This document shows, in pieces, positions 13,600-26,241 of a DNA stretch of 64,000 bases (the first letter of the stretch is position 1; the number at the start of each line of letters is the position of its first letter). This DNA is from Piscicola geometra (Eukaryota; Annelida; Clitellata; Hirudinida; Piscicolidae), in the NCBI GenBank assembly GCA_943735955.1, contig OX030968.1:7027162-7091161 (forward strand), given 5' to 3'. A model generated the notes under the pieces. That model saw only the letters and a program-made list of their open reading frames with translations. It was not told the origin of the DNA and did not search any database. The translations under genes were made by a program, and so were the position numbers.

Positions 13600-14395
13600 T
13601 GGTGAATAATAGTTGTACCATGATTTTGGTTATATACAAATGATTTTGGTAATTGTAATAAGCATATGATAAAGACAGTGATAATAATGAGTGCACAAAA
13701 ATGGATTACTTTTGCTTTCATAATAATAATACTAATACTGTCTTGCTGGATACCACCTTGCCTAGTAGCTTTTTGAAGGCTGCTAATGGAAAAATCATTC
13801 TTTCTTGAAAACACTCCACCTAATTAATCATCAAAATAGTTTTCTCCAAAAAAAGGTTAAATAATGTCTAAAAATCTAATTATAGTATTAATAATAAAAA
13901 TATGAATATATTTACTTTATTTTCTACTTTTATAACCATTTCGTTATTAATCACCCGATAAATCACCCAACTCTTCAGTTAGTGAAATCTCGTTTATAAG
14001 CCAAAAAAGCAGTATTATTGTTTTACTGCTTTAAAATTATATTATTCTAATAAGAAAAAAATTTTCCCCATTTTGGGACTAAAACTATTTGAAAATTTTA
14101 AATATTTTATTTTAAATAATTTTTTCCATTTTCCAAAAACAATGGCCAAAATATCTTCCTCCTAAGTTTGGACAAATGAAAAAATAATATTTTTTCTTTT
14201 TAAAGTGATAGCGTTTTCATCATTTTATTTTAGTGTTAGATTCGAATTAGATTAGATGGAAAAAAAAAATTTTTTAATGGGGAAATTTTAAAAGGGTGAA
14301 TAATAGTTGTAACATGATTTTGGTAATATACAAATGATTTTGGTAATTATAATAATGATAAAGTTCATGCTGATGATAATAATGTTTATGCTGGT
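13600..14395. repeat. pair of ~95-bp direct repeats
   Basis: 13600-13690 and 14296-14390 share GGTGAATAATAGTTGTA, CATGATTTTGGT, ATATACAAATGATTTTGG and TAATTRTAATAA in the same order and orientation, 700 bp apart. The interval is AT-rich with no gene. The source of the duplication is unknown. Confidence 0.75.
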
Positions 14396-14773
14396 GAAAT
14401 AAATTATTTAAACTGATGATAGTGATATTTTCGAATGGTGAACGACTGGAATGAAATGGAACAAGAAGAATTATATGCCGATGAAAAAACAGAATAAAAC
14501 ATCAAATAACAATACTTATTAGAAAATACTACATATAAGAACAATAATATTAATAATAATTTATTATAATAATATTCATCATATAAACATGGAAGGGTTG
14601 TTGTTATGATCAACATAAAGATACATACATGAGACGTTTCTCATAAACCTCTCAAGCGCTCCATCGAACTCAATTACATAAACTCTTTTATTCCATCCAT
14701 CCATCAATCTTTTTTCCATTCCTACTTTATCCATATATCCGTGAATCTTCCTTCCATTTCTTTTTTATCCACC

Positions 14774-15112
14774 AATCCATCCATCCATCCATCCATCCAT
14801 CCATCCATCCATCCATCCATCCATCCATCCATCCATCCATCCATCCATCCATCCATCCATCCATCCATCCATCCATCCATCCATCCATCCATCCATCCAT
14901 CCATCCATCCATCCATCCATCCATCCATCCATCCATCCATCCATCCATCCATCCATCCATCCATCCATCCATCCATCCATCCATCCATCCCTCCATCCAT
15001 CCATCCATCCATCCATCCATCCATCCATCCATCCATCCATCCATCCATCCATCCATCCATCCATCCATCCATCCATCCATCCATCCATCCATTTATCCTT
15101 CCATCCATCCAT
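14774..15112. repeat. (ATCC)n tetranucleotide array, about 340 bp
   Basis: Almost pure CCAT repeats with one CCCT interruption near 14990. The Ile-His-Pro-Ser and Met-Asp-Gly-Trp frames are repeat artefacts. Confidence 0.98.
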
Positions 15113-15349
15113 CAATCAATCAATCAATCAATTTTCTTTCACCCTCCTTATATTAATCACCCTTCCATATATCGTTGTCCGTAATTATTTTAATACACTT
15201 CCTTTTATCAATGCATTTCCTAAAAAAAATGTTATTTTTTCGTTTCATCCATCTATTTTACCACCCATCTTGAAATGTATTCATTTTTCAATACATATTT
15301 TCTCTGGCGTTGGCTTGAAAAATGAATAGTTAGAAGAGTAAATCAATGA

Positions 15350-16400
15350 ATAACTGCATGGAAGAACTAAACAAATATTGAATAAATTAATGAAATTAAT
15401 AATGAACAAATGGCTGAGATAAATAAAAAATTAATGAATAAATAAATAATAAATGAATGAATCAATTAATTAATAAGTAAATGAATGAACTATATAATAG
15501 TTGAAACTAATGATAATGTTTGTATAAATGATTGAAAGAATAAATGAATGAACTGATGAGTGAACTAATTAATAGATAAATGAAGAAATGAAAATGAATG
15601 ATTGATTGAAAGAATGAATTAATGAATTGATGAATGAATAAATGAAAAGATGAATGAATGGATGAATAAATAGATGAATTAATGGATGAGTTGAAGGATG
15701 AATTATTAAAGTGATGAATAAATGGATGAATAAATTGAGAGATGAATGAATGGATGAAGGAAATGATAAATGAATGAAAGGATATAAAAATGAATAGATT
15801 AATGAATTGATAGATGAATAAATGGATGAATGAATGAATGTATGAATGAATGAATAAATGGATGGATGAATAAATGGATGGATGAATGAATGAGTGGATG
15901 AATGAATGAATGAATGAATGGATGAATGAATGAATGAATAAATGAATGGATGAATAAATAGATGAAGTAAATGATAAATGAATGAAAGGATGGATGAATA
16001 AATGGATGAATTAATGAATGAATGAATTAATGAATGGATGAATTAATGAATGGATGAATTAATGAATGAATGGATGAATGAACGGATGAAAGAATGGATG
16101 AATGAATGAATAAATGAATGAATGAATGAAATCATGGATGAATGAAATCATGGATGAATGTATAGATTGATGAATGAATTATTTAAATAAATAGATAAAT
16201 AAATGAATGGGTGAATAAACGAATAGATGAATGAAAGGATAAATAAATGTAGGAAGGAAAGGATAAATGGATAAATAAATAGATAAGTGAATGGAAAGAT
16301 GAAAAAACAGATGAATGAAGAGATAAATAAATAGATTAATGAATGAATGACTGAACTAATTAATTAATTATAAGTTTAATGAAATATTGAATAGATAAAT
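15350..16400. repeat. degenerate AATG/ATGG tetranucleotide satellite
   Basis: About 1 kb made of GAATGAAT, GGATGAAT, AATAAATG and similar tetramers with frequent substitutions. It grades into TTAATTAA-type DNA after 16400. No gene. Confidence 0.9.
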
Positions 16401-18965
16401 TAATTAAATAAATATAACTTGAATGAAAGATTGAATTAATTAATTAAATAATAGAACTTAAATGAAATATTGAATAAATTATTCAAATGGATTAATTAAA
16501 TCAAGTAAAATAATTAATTCAAGCAAATTAAGTGACCTAATTAAATTAAACAACTTAATTAAATAAAGCAAATTAATTAAATTAATTAAATTATGCAAAT
16601 TTATTAAATAAATTTATTTATGTAAATTAGCTAAATTAACTAACTTAATTAAGTCAGCTAAATTAGTTAAATGAAATGAATTAATTAAATTACCTAAATT
16701 AATTAAATTAACTAAATTAAGTAAAGTATCTAAATTAATTGAATTAACTCAATAATTTAAATTAACTAAATTAATCAAATTACCAAAATTAATTAACTTA
16801 ACTGAGTTAACCAAATTAATCAAATAAACTAAACTAGTTAAATTAAATAAATTAATTTAATTAGCCGCACTAACTACATTAATTGAATTAATTACATTAA
16901 CTGTATTTATTAAATTAATCAAACTAATCTAATTACTTTAATTAATTAAATTAATTGAACTAGTTTAATTACTTTAATTAAGTAAATCAACTAAACTAAT
17001 TTCATTACTTTAACTAAGTAAAATAACTAAACTAATCCTATTACTTTAATTAATTAAATTAATTTAACCAATTTAATTCCTTTAGATAGTTTAATTAATT
17101 GAACTAATTTAATTACTGGGGTTAATTAAATTAACTAAAGTAGTTAGCTTAGATAAATTAAGTAAATTGGTTAACCTAACTAAATTAGTTGAATCAGTTA
17201 AATGAGGTAAATTAATTAAATTAATTAAATTAATTGGCTTAGTTAATTAATGAAATTAATTAACTTACCAAAAAAATTAATTAACTGAATTAACGAAATT
17301 AAGCCGTTCGATTAAATCAATTAAGTTAATTAAATTAACTAAATAAATTAAATTAATTACATTAATCAGCTTAAGTGGATTAATTGAATTAATTAACTTA
17401 ATTAAACTAATTACTTTCACCAGCTTGCGCAATTAAATTAAGTTAACTTAATTGATTCACTAATTAAATTGATATCAGTAATAAAATTAATTTCATTAGT
17501 TAAATTATTTTCTTTAATGAAATTAATTTCATTAATTAACTTAATTGATTCACTAATTAAATTGATATCATTAATAAAGTTGATTTCATTAATTAAATTA
17601 ATTTCTTTAATTAAATTAATTTCATTAATTAAATTAATTTCATTAATTAAATTAATTTCATTAATTAAATTAATTTCATCAATTAAATTACTTTCAATAA
17701 TTAAATTAATTTCACTAATTAAATTAACTTCATTAACTAAATTGAATTCATGAACTAAATTATTTTCATTAATTAAATTAATTTCAGTAATCAAATTAAT
17801 TTCATTATTTAAATTAATTTCATTAATCAAATTAATTTCATTAATTGAATTAACTTCATTAATTTAATTAATTTCATTAATTTAATTAACTTCATTCATT
17901 AAATTAATTTCTTTAATTGTATTAATTTCATTAATTTAATTAACTTCATTCATTAAATTAATTTCATTAATTAAATGTATTTCCTTGAATAAATTAATTT
18001 CATTAACTGAATTAATTAAATCAATCAAATATATTAAATTAAATAAACCAATTAAGCTAATTAAATTAATTAAATCAATCTTATAAATTAACGTAATCTA
18101 ATTAGTTAAAACAATTTAATTAATTAAAACAATTTAATTAATTAAAGCGATCTTATTAAAGCAATTTAATTAACTAAAGCAAACCTAATTAATTAAAGCA
18201 ATCTAATTAATTGAAGCAATCTAATTAATTGAAGCAATCTAATTAATTGAAGCAATCTAATTAATTTCAGCAATCTAATTAATTTCAGCAATCTAATTAA
18301 TTAAAGCAATCTAATTAATTAAAGCAATCTAACTAATTATTTGGAGCAATTGAAGCAATTAAATTGTTTAGAGTAATTGAGGTAAGTAAATCGATTGAAT
18401 TAACTAAATTAATGAAACTAAACTAATTAATTGAACTTAATTATTATATTAAATTAATTAAGTTAAGTAACTCAATTAAGTTAACTAAAGGAATTAAGTT
18501 AATCAAATTAATTTAATCACTTAAAGTAATTTAATTAAGTGATTTTATTAAATTAATTAAGTAATTTAAGTAAACTAATCAATATGAGAGAAGTAATTAA
18601 ATTAAGTATATTAATTAATTTAATTAGTTAATTAACTCAATTAAATTAATCGATTTAACTGAGTTAATTAGATTAGCTAAATTAATGAGTTTAAGCAAAG
18701 CAATTAACGTAATTAAATTAAGTCTATTAATTAAATTAATTAAATTAATTAAATTAATTAACTTAAAGTACTTAAATTAACTAGCTTAATTATCTCATTT
18801 AAATTAATTAGCTTAATTAAGTTGATTAACTTGGATAAATTAATTAACTTACTTAAACTATTTAACTTAATTAAATTAATTAACTTAATTAACCTAATTA
18901 AATTAACTGACTAAATTAACTTAATTAAATTATTTACTTAAATGAATTACTTAACTTAATTGATT
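16401..18965. repeat. AATTAAATT-type satellite, about 2.6 kb
   Basis: Almost entirely A and T, composed of TTAATTAAATTAAC-like words. The best ordered part (17460-18000) repeats an 18-bp unit close to AATTAAATTAATTTCATT, and a short block at 18125-18330 repeats a unit close to GCAATCTAATTAATTRAA. The Asn-Glu-Ile-Asn-Leu-Ile frames come from the 18-bp periodicity. No gene. Confidence 0.93.
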
Positions 18966-21040
18966 GAATGATTGGATGAATGAATGATTGATTTAATGAC
19001 TTGATAAATGAATGAATTTAAAGATTGATTAAATGATCCGATGATTAGATGTGTGAATAGATGGATTGAATAAACTAATAAGTTGATAGTTGAATAGATC
19101 AATGAATGGGTGGGATAAATATTGATTGAAATATTAAATTATTGTTTTGATGAATGAATGCATCAATGGATTTTTGGGTGAATGAATGAATAGATGAATG
19201 CATGTATGGATTAATGGGTGAATGAATAAATAAGTGAATGCATGGGTGAATTCATGGATTATTGCATGAGTGAATGCTTGGATGAATGCATGGATGAAGG
19301 CATGGATGAATGCATGGAGGAATGCGTAGATGAATTCATGGATGAATGCATGGATGGATGGATGAATAGACAGATAGATGGATGAATGGATGGATGAATG
19401 CATAGATGAATGCGAGGATGAATGCATAGATGAACTTTTGGATGAATGCAAGGATTAATAGATGGATGAATGAATAGATAAATTAATGGATATATGGATG
19501 AATGAATGGATAAATGGATCGATGAATGAGTAAATAAATGGATGAAAAAATTGATGAATGGATGAATGAATGCATGGATGAATGCATGCATGAATGAATA
19601 GACAGATGAGTGGATGGATGGATGAATAGATATATAGATGGATGATTGCATGGATGAATGCATGAAAAAATGCATGGATGAATGCATGAAAAATGCATGG
19701 ATGAATGCATGGATGAATGCATGGATGAATGCATGGATGAATGCATGGATGAATGCATGGATGAATACATGGATGAATGCATGGATGAATGCATGGATGA
19801 ATGCATGGATGAATGCATGGATGAATGCATGAATGAATGCATGAATGAATGCATGGATGAATGCATGGATGAATGCATGGATGAATGCATGGATGAATGC
19901 ATGAATGAATGCTTGGATGGATGCATGGATGGATGGATGCATGGATGGATGGATGGATGGATAGATAAATGGATGGATAAATAGATAGATAAATGGATGC
20001 ATGGATAGAAGGATGGTTTGATAGATGCATGGGTGAACGCATGGATGAAGGCATGGATGAATGCATGGATGAAATCATGGATGAAATCATGGATGAAATC
20101 ATGGATGAAATCATGGATGAAATCATGGATGAAATCATGGATGAAATCATGGATGAAATCATTGATAAAATCATGGATGAAATCATGGATGAAATCATGG
20201 ATGAATACATGGATGAACGCATGGGTGAATTCATGTATGAATGCATGGATGAATGCCTGGATGAATGCATGGATGAATGGATAAATTAACAGATGGATGA
20301 ATGCATGGATAAATGCATGGAAGAATGCATGGTTAGATTAATAGATGGATGAATGAATAGATAAATGGATGGATGTATGGATGGATGAATGGATGAATGA
20401 ATAGATGGATGGATAAATGAATGCATGAATATATGCATGGATAAATGCATGGATAAATGCATGGATAAATGCATGGATAAATGTATGGATGAATGCCTGG
20501 ATAAATGCATGGATGAAGACATGGATAAATGCATGGATGAATGCATGGATGGATTAATAGATGGATGGATGGACGGATGTATGAATGGATGAATGAATGC
20601 ATGGATGAATGCATGGATGAATGCATGGATGAATGCATGGATGAACGCATGGATGAATGCATGGATGAATGCATGGATGAATGCATGGATGAATGCATGG
20701 ATGAATGCATGGATGAATGCATGGATGAATGCATGGATGAATGCATGGATGAATGTGTGCATGAATGTATGGATAAATGCATGGATGAATGCATGGATGA
20801 ATGCATGGATGAATGCATGGATGAATGCATGGATGAATGCATGGATGAATGCATGGATGAATGCATGGATGAATGCATGGATGAATGCATGGATGAATGC
20901 ATGGATGAATGCATGGATGAATGCATGAATGAATGCATGAATGAATGCATGGCTGAATTCATGGATCGATTAATAGATGGATGAATCGATAGATAAATGG
21001 ATGGGTGTATGGATGGATGTATGAATGGATGGATGAATTT
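18966..21040. repeat. 12-bp minisatellite (GGATGAATGCAT)
   Basis: About 2.1 kb of 12-bp units close to ATGGATGAATGC. Homogeneous blocks lie at 19660-19910 and 20590-20940, a variant ATCATGGATGAA block at 20066-20200, and looser GATGGATA sequence between. The period is a multiple of three, so several frames on both strands stay open for up to 270 codons. They have no independent coding evidence. Confidence 0.97.
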
Positions 21041-22214
21041 TTTGGTTTCTTATTTTTACTCAAAATATTTCAAACAAGTTTGTAAAAGAGTGGACATTTC
21101 GGAGCTGAATTTTATTTATTTATTTTTTTAGATTTTGTTTTTTTTGGTATTAAAAATAAATGTGCCCTTCAAAAGAAATGAAGGTCAAAGGTGATTAAAA
21201 ATTATTAACAGTTAATTTCAAGAACACTGTGAAATACATCAACGACGCTGGCTATTGGTTTTTGCGAGATATGTCTAAGAAAAAGATTATTTATACTTTA
21301 AGGCATTTGAAAACTATGTGGGAAGAAAGACTCATGGCAGTGCATAGGAATCATAGAAGAATGACTTTTTATAGATCCTGATTTTAAATAAAAATAGTTT
21401 ATACACAGTGTTTTTATAAAGTATAATTAGCTGAGAATGAAAAAGTGACTATTTATTGCCCCTCCCACCCTTGGACCCCCTGCTAGTCCCACCCCTGATG
21501 AACTTTTCACAATAAGTTATAAAACGTTAAAAAAACTATTTATTCTATTTTACTCTATAAAGCTGCAAACAAAGTATTTATAAATTGTAGTTTTTAATTT
21601 AATTTATTTATCAAATAGAATGCTTTTTTCAGTTAAATAGTTTCTTGCAAAAAGTTGGAAATGAATAACATTGTATTCAATGAATCGAAAATTATTACTT
21701 TGTAAATACAATTTTATAATATTTTGTTTACAATTACATAGTTTATTGTTTATTCAAAGTTAAAGATGAATAACATTTTATTTTTTAAATGTAAATAAAT
21801 TTTTCTTAAAGTACAATGATTTGATCATATTAAATAATCCAACACCACTAAGTTACGTAGGTGAGGGGCAGAGTAAACGATTTTTCTTCAACTATAAGTT
21901 TTTGTAATAAAGTTCTATCCCTTCTCTACGTAAACGCACCCAAAAGTTGTTTAATAATTTAATAATATTTAGTTTAAAGTTTATTTTTAATTGTATAAAG
22001 TTTAAGATAAATTGTATCTAATAAAGCTGAAAAATGTCAAGTATTCCGTGGATTTTTCGATTCTACACATTGCCTGTAACATGTACGTACAATTCAGATT
22101 ATAATTATAGAATATCATATAGTAGAATATAGAGAAAAGTTGGGTATTATGTGATAGTCGTGTTACGTGATTTTGGCTAAGTTTTTATTTGAAATCAGAT
22201 CAAAACATCATTTA
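21041..22214. other. AT-rich, possible hAT terminus at 21498
   Basis: No gene seen. TAGTCCCACCCCTG ending at 21498 resembles the CAGGGGTGGGAC type of hAT terminal repeat, but I found no partner end. Confidence 0.4.
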
Positions 22215-22220
22215 ACTGCT

Positions 22221-22740
22221 TTAGATAGAATTGAGCAAGGAATTTAGCTTTGGTTCTGGATACACCGTAACAGCAAGCTGTTGTAATCTTTTTAGGACTA
22301 CACGTGCGAACACTTTGCCCACGACACTGAGAAGAGATATTCCTCTGTAGTTGTTGCAACCACTTCTCTCGCCCTTGTTCTTGTAAATAGTGATTATTTT
22401 AGCGTATCTCATGTCCTGAAGTACAGTTTCTTCTTTCCAGCATTGGCAAAGGAGGCTGTACAGTTTTTTTAAGTGAGCTGTGCTTTCGTATTTAATGACT
22501 TCTGGTGGTGTACCATCAGCCCTTGGAGCTTCCCCTTTTTCAATAGCTTTTTTAACTTCTGTAACACTGGGCATCTCATCTAGTTCCATCATGAGTGGAA
22601 AAGTTTCAACTGCGGCAAGGGCTTCATCACTATTCTACCCAGCGGTCCATCTGCCTGCATTTATCGTCTATGATTGCACCAGTGGCAGACTTAAGTGGTG
22701 CTATGGTTTTCATAATGCGGTTTTTTAATGCCGTCAATGG
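22221..22740 (-). pseudogene. LINE reverse transcriptase fragment
   Basis: The minus frame contains EVKKAIEKGEAPRADGTPPE (RT domain 0), then QDMRYAKIITIYKNKGERSG, CNNYRGISLLSVVGKVFARV and LQQLAVTVYPE. These are RT motifs 0 to 1/2 of the NYRGISLLS type of LINE. It stops before the GFR, DFSKAFD and YADD motifs, so the catalytic core is missing. Expected intact length is several hundred residues more. Confidence 0.85.
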
Positions 22741-22849
22741 TTCCGGACTGCAAAACCAAGTCCGTTTTCTTTTATGTGTTCAGGGAAATAAATATAAAAT
22801 CTTTTTTTCTAAAACTTCCAAAACCAGCTAGCCGAGTGTGGCAAGGTCA

Positions 22850-22985
22850 AACTGGAATCTCACGAGTCCATCGTGGATAAGCTGCAGTTTTTCGGGCATC
22901 ACTGATCATCTGGAGGTCTTGGGATAGCCATAGTGTGAGTGTTCTCACATTTCAAGTGCCCAGTTTTAGGGCAAGTGTTTTATTT
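22850..22985 (-). pseudogene. LINE endonuclease N-terminus fragment
   Basis: The minus strand reads LGT, a stop at the Trp position, NVRTL, then SQDLQMISDARKTA. This matches the start of EEP endonucleases in these LINEs (GTWNVRTL... D...K.A). The catalytic Glu (QETRL) and the rest of the domain are lost. Confidence 0.65.
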
Positions 22986-23760
22986 TGTATTTATTCTTGT
23001 TCGCAAATACATAATTGCTTGTCTGCTTTTCGAGTGTTGCAGCAATCTGAGCCCATACGCGCCCAGTAGGGCAGACAAACAGCAAATACCTATTTGACTG
23101 GGGGCAGCCCATCGTGAGACGGGCGATAGTTGTAAATAGATTTTGGCGATCTCTCTTAGTGATGGAATCAACTTCTGGCACCATATAAATCATATGACTG
23201 CTACTTCCTGTGTTTTTTCAACGCTTTCACCAAAGCTGAAGTGACCTCTCTATGGAAAGTAAGTTGTAGCGCAGGCAGCAGACCCCCCCTCCCCACGCTT
23301 GATGGTGAGTCCAAGGGAAAGGCAAAGCCGTTAAATCTTGAAACCATCAGCGACGCAAAAGTTGTCGGAATGACTTTCTGAGCAAATTTAAACCGCCTTA
23401 AAGACTCCGACTCAGGATTTGAAGTGAGGGTTGACTCTCTCAGCGTTTGATTAGCCAAAACCTAACCTGCAAGGCAGCAGGGCCGTTACCATGGCTGGGA
23501 GACTGAAGAGGTAATAGAACTTGTCTAATGTGCTTCTTTGGACTAGTGGTAGAGCGGGAATGTCTTACTTTCTCGTACAGGTAAGGCACCTGTGCTCATC
23601 CGCTCTTTGTCCGTTTTTGATCTTCGTGGTAACCCTGATACCTTCCACACCCAAAAGTCTGATTCACCGTGACAAAATGGTTGGGGGTCAGTTTAGTCGC
23701 CAATCACGACATAGGTTGTACTAGTTAACGCGGTACTAGTAGGAGGTTTTTTACAGAACT

Positions 23761-24359
23761 TGACCTGACACTGTGCTTAAGATAGACCTCAATGATAAAA
23801 TGGAGCGAAAAAAATCAGCTTGCCACTCGTTTCAGGCAAGAAAGTGTTAGTGACTATCAAAGGTTTTGATTGACATATTTTTAAAAAACTGAAACTTAAT
23901 ATTAAAAAGTGATCAAAATATTAATTTCAATCTTACCGTGCAGTGAAGGGTTTGTTTATTATATTATTATTTGTTTATTTTATAGTGTGGAAAAACATTA
24001 AATTTATAATCTATGATACTACAAGTGTCATTACTGGAGTAAAAAACAAAATTGTTGTTCTAAGCCCAAAAAAGTGAAAAAAAACGCATCCCTATATCTC
24101 AGCACACAAGATGTCTTTATCATGTATTTTATTCAGTTCAAAGGCAGCCAATCGACCAAACAAGTGGAAAAACAATTTCTCCTAACTTATACTATGATTT
24201 TGTTGAAGTAATTAGTGTAAACTATACAAATCTTAAAAAAGACTTTTAACAAAGTAAAGTAAAAATATCAAAAGGCGTCACTATTTGCTGTTTTTATATG
24301 AATTGGGAATAGCATTGATCATTTTTTCTATTAATTTCAAAGTCTCATCTGAGGTGGAA
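23761..24359. other. no feature recognised
   Basis: AT-rich spacer between the LINE leader and the hAT MITE. No gene. Confidence 0.5.
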
Positions 24360-24367
24360 CTCTAGAG

Positions 24368-25100
24368 CAGTGTTATTTTCGTTTCAGAAAATAATTATAG
24401 TTTTTATTTCAGTTTCGTTTTGGAATTAATTATAGTTTTTATTTTCGTTTTCGTTTTGAAAATAATTATAGTTTTTATTTTCGTTTTCGTTTTGAAAATA
24501 ATTAAAGTTTTTATTTTCGTTTCAGTTCTAAAAATAATTGAAGTTTTTATTTTCATTTTAGTTTTGAAATTATATTAAATTACAACTTTAAACACTATTT
24601 TTTTATATCTAAAAAAAATTAATTTATCATAAAATGAAACAGTAAAATAGAACTGTATATTAACAACAAATGAGTTTTTAAAATTAACAGTCAATTGAAT
24701 TATTATAGGAATTGAGTACGTAAATTATTGAGTAATAACAAATTTGAAATATAAAAACAAATTTAAGATTAAAATAAGTGATAATTTAATTGACAAAGCG
24801 AAGCGGTAATAAAATAACGTTTTATAAAAGGCGCTACTTTCATAAAACCTAAAGATAATGTTTATAACATAGACATATATTTTTTATATAAACTATACAT
24901 TTACATCTTATGGCATACTTTGAAATTTATTTAATTTTCGTTTTAAAAATAATTATAGTTTTTATTTCAGTTTCGTTTTGGAAATAATTATAGTTTTTAT
25001 TTTCGTTTTCGTTTTGAAAATAAATTTAATTTTTATTTTCGTTTTCGTGGAACGATTATTCAGAATTGTCGTTTTCGTTTTCGTTAAGAAAATAACACTG
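24368..25100 (-). mobile_element. hAT MITE, 733 bp, with perfect 8-bp TSD
   Basis: It begins CAGTGTTATTTTCGTTTC and ends GTTAAGAAAATAACACTG, which are inverted repeats, and is flanked by CTCTAGAG on both sides (24360-24367 and 25101-25108). Subterminal sequence is a stack of TTTTATTTTCGTTTTCGTTT motifs at both ends. From about 24640 to the right end it is nearly co-linear with 32850-33226, the 5' end of the intron-bearing hAT. It is therefore a non-autonomous derivative of that family. Confidence 0.92.
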
Positions 25101-25403
25101 CTCTAGAGCAATATATGCCCTACTTGAAATAAAAAATACTCAATTACTTGCAATGTTTCGATCACTCTGTTTATCCTATGTTGTTTGACCTTAATTCAGT
25201 TATTTGTAATAAATTTGAAAAATGTTAAAAAAATTTCTTGACAATTTTTTAAAGTAGTAATTATTTTATATTTCATATATGTGAAAGCAGGGCAATGTGT
25301 CTATTAGGGTTATGACTTTTTTCAGAGTCATTATTCGATGAATAATGATAAAAAACTTTTAAATTTATTTTTGTTGTTGACAAGCTCACCCCTAGATTAA
25401 TAT

Positions 25404-25455
25404 TTCAATCAATCAATCAATCAAATAGATTTCTATAGCGCTCTTTCTTTAATTC
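25404..25455 (-). repeat. GCGCT-hairpin LINE/SINE tail scrap
   Basis: (AATC)n followed by TAGATTTCTATAGCGCTCTT: the reverse complement of the tail seen at 57530-57598 and 59220-59418. A similar scrap is at 8519-8570. Confidence 0.7.
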
Positions 25456-25770
25456 AATAGTTATTATTTATGCATATTTAAAGTTAGAAAATTTATATTT
25501 TTTGTCGAATTCTCAATTTATTATTTTATAAACTCAATAGCTATTTTTTTAAAAAGTTTACAAGTTATGAACTTACCTTACCTACTATTTCAAAAATTTT
25601 GTGTATCGAAGACCTTTCATGAATTGATCGGTATTAAATTTATTTTTATTCTTTTTAGACAAATGCTCATTGTTATATAATACAGAAAAATATTTATTTG
25701 ACAAAAATTTAAGTCAAAAGCCCATTTTAAGGAATTTGTATTACTGCATCTGAATAATATAGATTTAAAT

Positions 25771-25815
25771 CAGTGTTTCCCAACCTTTTTCAGCATTCGC
25801 CTCCCTAAAAAAGTC
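25771..25815. mobile_element. terminus of a second hAT-type family
   Basis: CAGTGTTTCCCAACCTTTTT at 25771 has the look of hAT/Charlie-type terminal repeats, yet differs after seven bases from the CAGTGTTATTTTCG ends of the neighbouring hAT. No opposite end or target duplication was found. Confidence 0.4.
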
Positions 25816-26127
25816 CTAATGGTAACTTGGCCTCCCCAAATCCCAAAGAATAGGGTAGAAAGTTAGGTTGTCATTCCAGAATTTTAACCCATTTGGTTCA
25901 CAAGTATTTTTGATTTTTGAAGAATTTATTTTCATCTCCGAAATATATTTTTCTATTTCCACAATTATACTTGATTTGCATTCTTTGCCAGAACTTGTAT
26001 CGTCAATACTTAATTTAGAAGATAAAAATTTAATTTTTTTTGAAGGAATTGATGATTCATCTGAAGCTTCTATTTCATTATGTCGTGAACTATTTTCAAA
26101 ACAATTGTTCTTTGCTTCGCTAAAAGC
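25816..26127 (-). pseudogene. hAT transposase, linker and start of dimerisation domain
   Basis: The exon reads AFSEAKNNCFENSS, an acidic and Lys-rich linker, then NGLKFWNDNLTFYPILWDLG, the beginning of the hAT C-terminal dimerisation domain ([PL.FW......YP.L..LA]). The frame then runs into unrelated sequence ending at a CAGTGTTTCCCAACC terminus. The ARRYLS...SER.FS part is lost, so the protein cannot be functional. Confidence 0.75.
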
Positions 26128-26241
26128 CTGCAAAATAAAAGATTCAAATAGTTTAATTGCAATAAAAATTTGATGTGATGTATCATTAAATAAGATTTAT
26201 AATTTAATTGAAAACTTGTTTTTAAAATATATCTAAGTTAC
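26128..26241 (-). other. spliceosomal intron 2 of hAT transposase
   Basis: On the minus strand CAG|GTAACTTAG at the 5' side and TTTTATTTTGCAG|GCT at the 3' side, 114 nt. It joins ICSQ to AFSEAKNN in phase. Confidence 0.75.

Larger units (their letters stand above)
22215..23760 (-). mobile_element. LINE with EEP endonuclease and RT, internally deleted
   Basis: Minus-strand order is a non-coding leader (about 23760-22990), an endonuclease N-terminus at about 22850-22985, a collapsed middle, then RT at 22221-22740. The leader carries a GC-richer block containing ATGGTAACGGCCCTGCTGCC and ACGCTGAGAGAGTCAACCCTC, unlike the AT-rich flanks. The protein type is the one usually labelled 'craniofacial development protein 2-like' in animal genomes. 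A related, better preserved 5' part lies at 52150-53142 on the plus strand. Confidence 0.75.

Noticed and set aside
14722..15184. Met-Asp-Gly-Trp and His-Pro-Ser-Ile frames
   Set aside because: Translations of (ATCC)n.
17438..17830. 130-codon Asn-Glu-Ile-Asn-Leu-Ile frame
   Set aside because: Product of the 18-bp A/T-rich unit; a mirror frame is open on the other strand.
19134..20984. Open frames up to 271 codons, several per strand
   Set aside because: A 12-bp period keeps every frame that lacks a stop in the unit open; multiple overlapping frames on both strands argue against coding.
25868..26173. 101-codon plus frame
   Set aside because: Antisense to hAT linker coding sequence.
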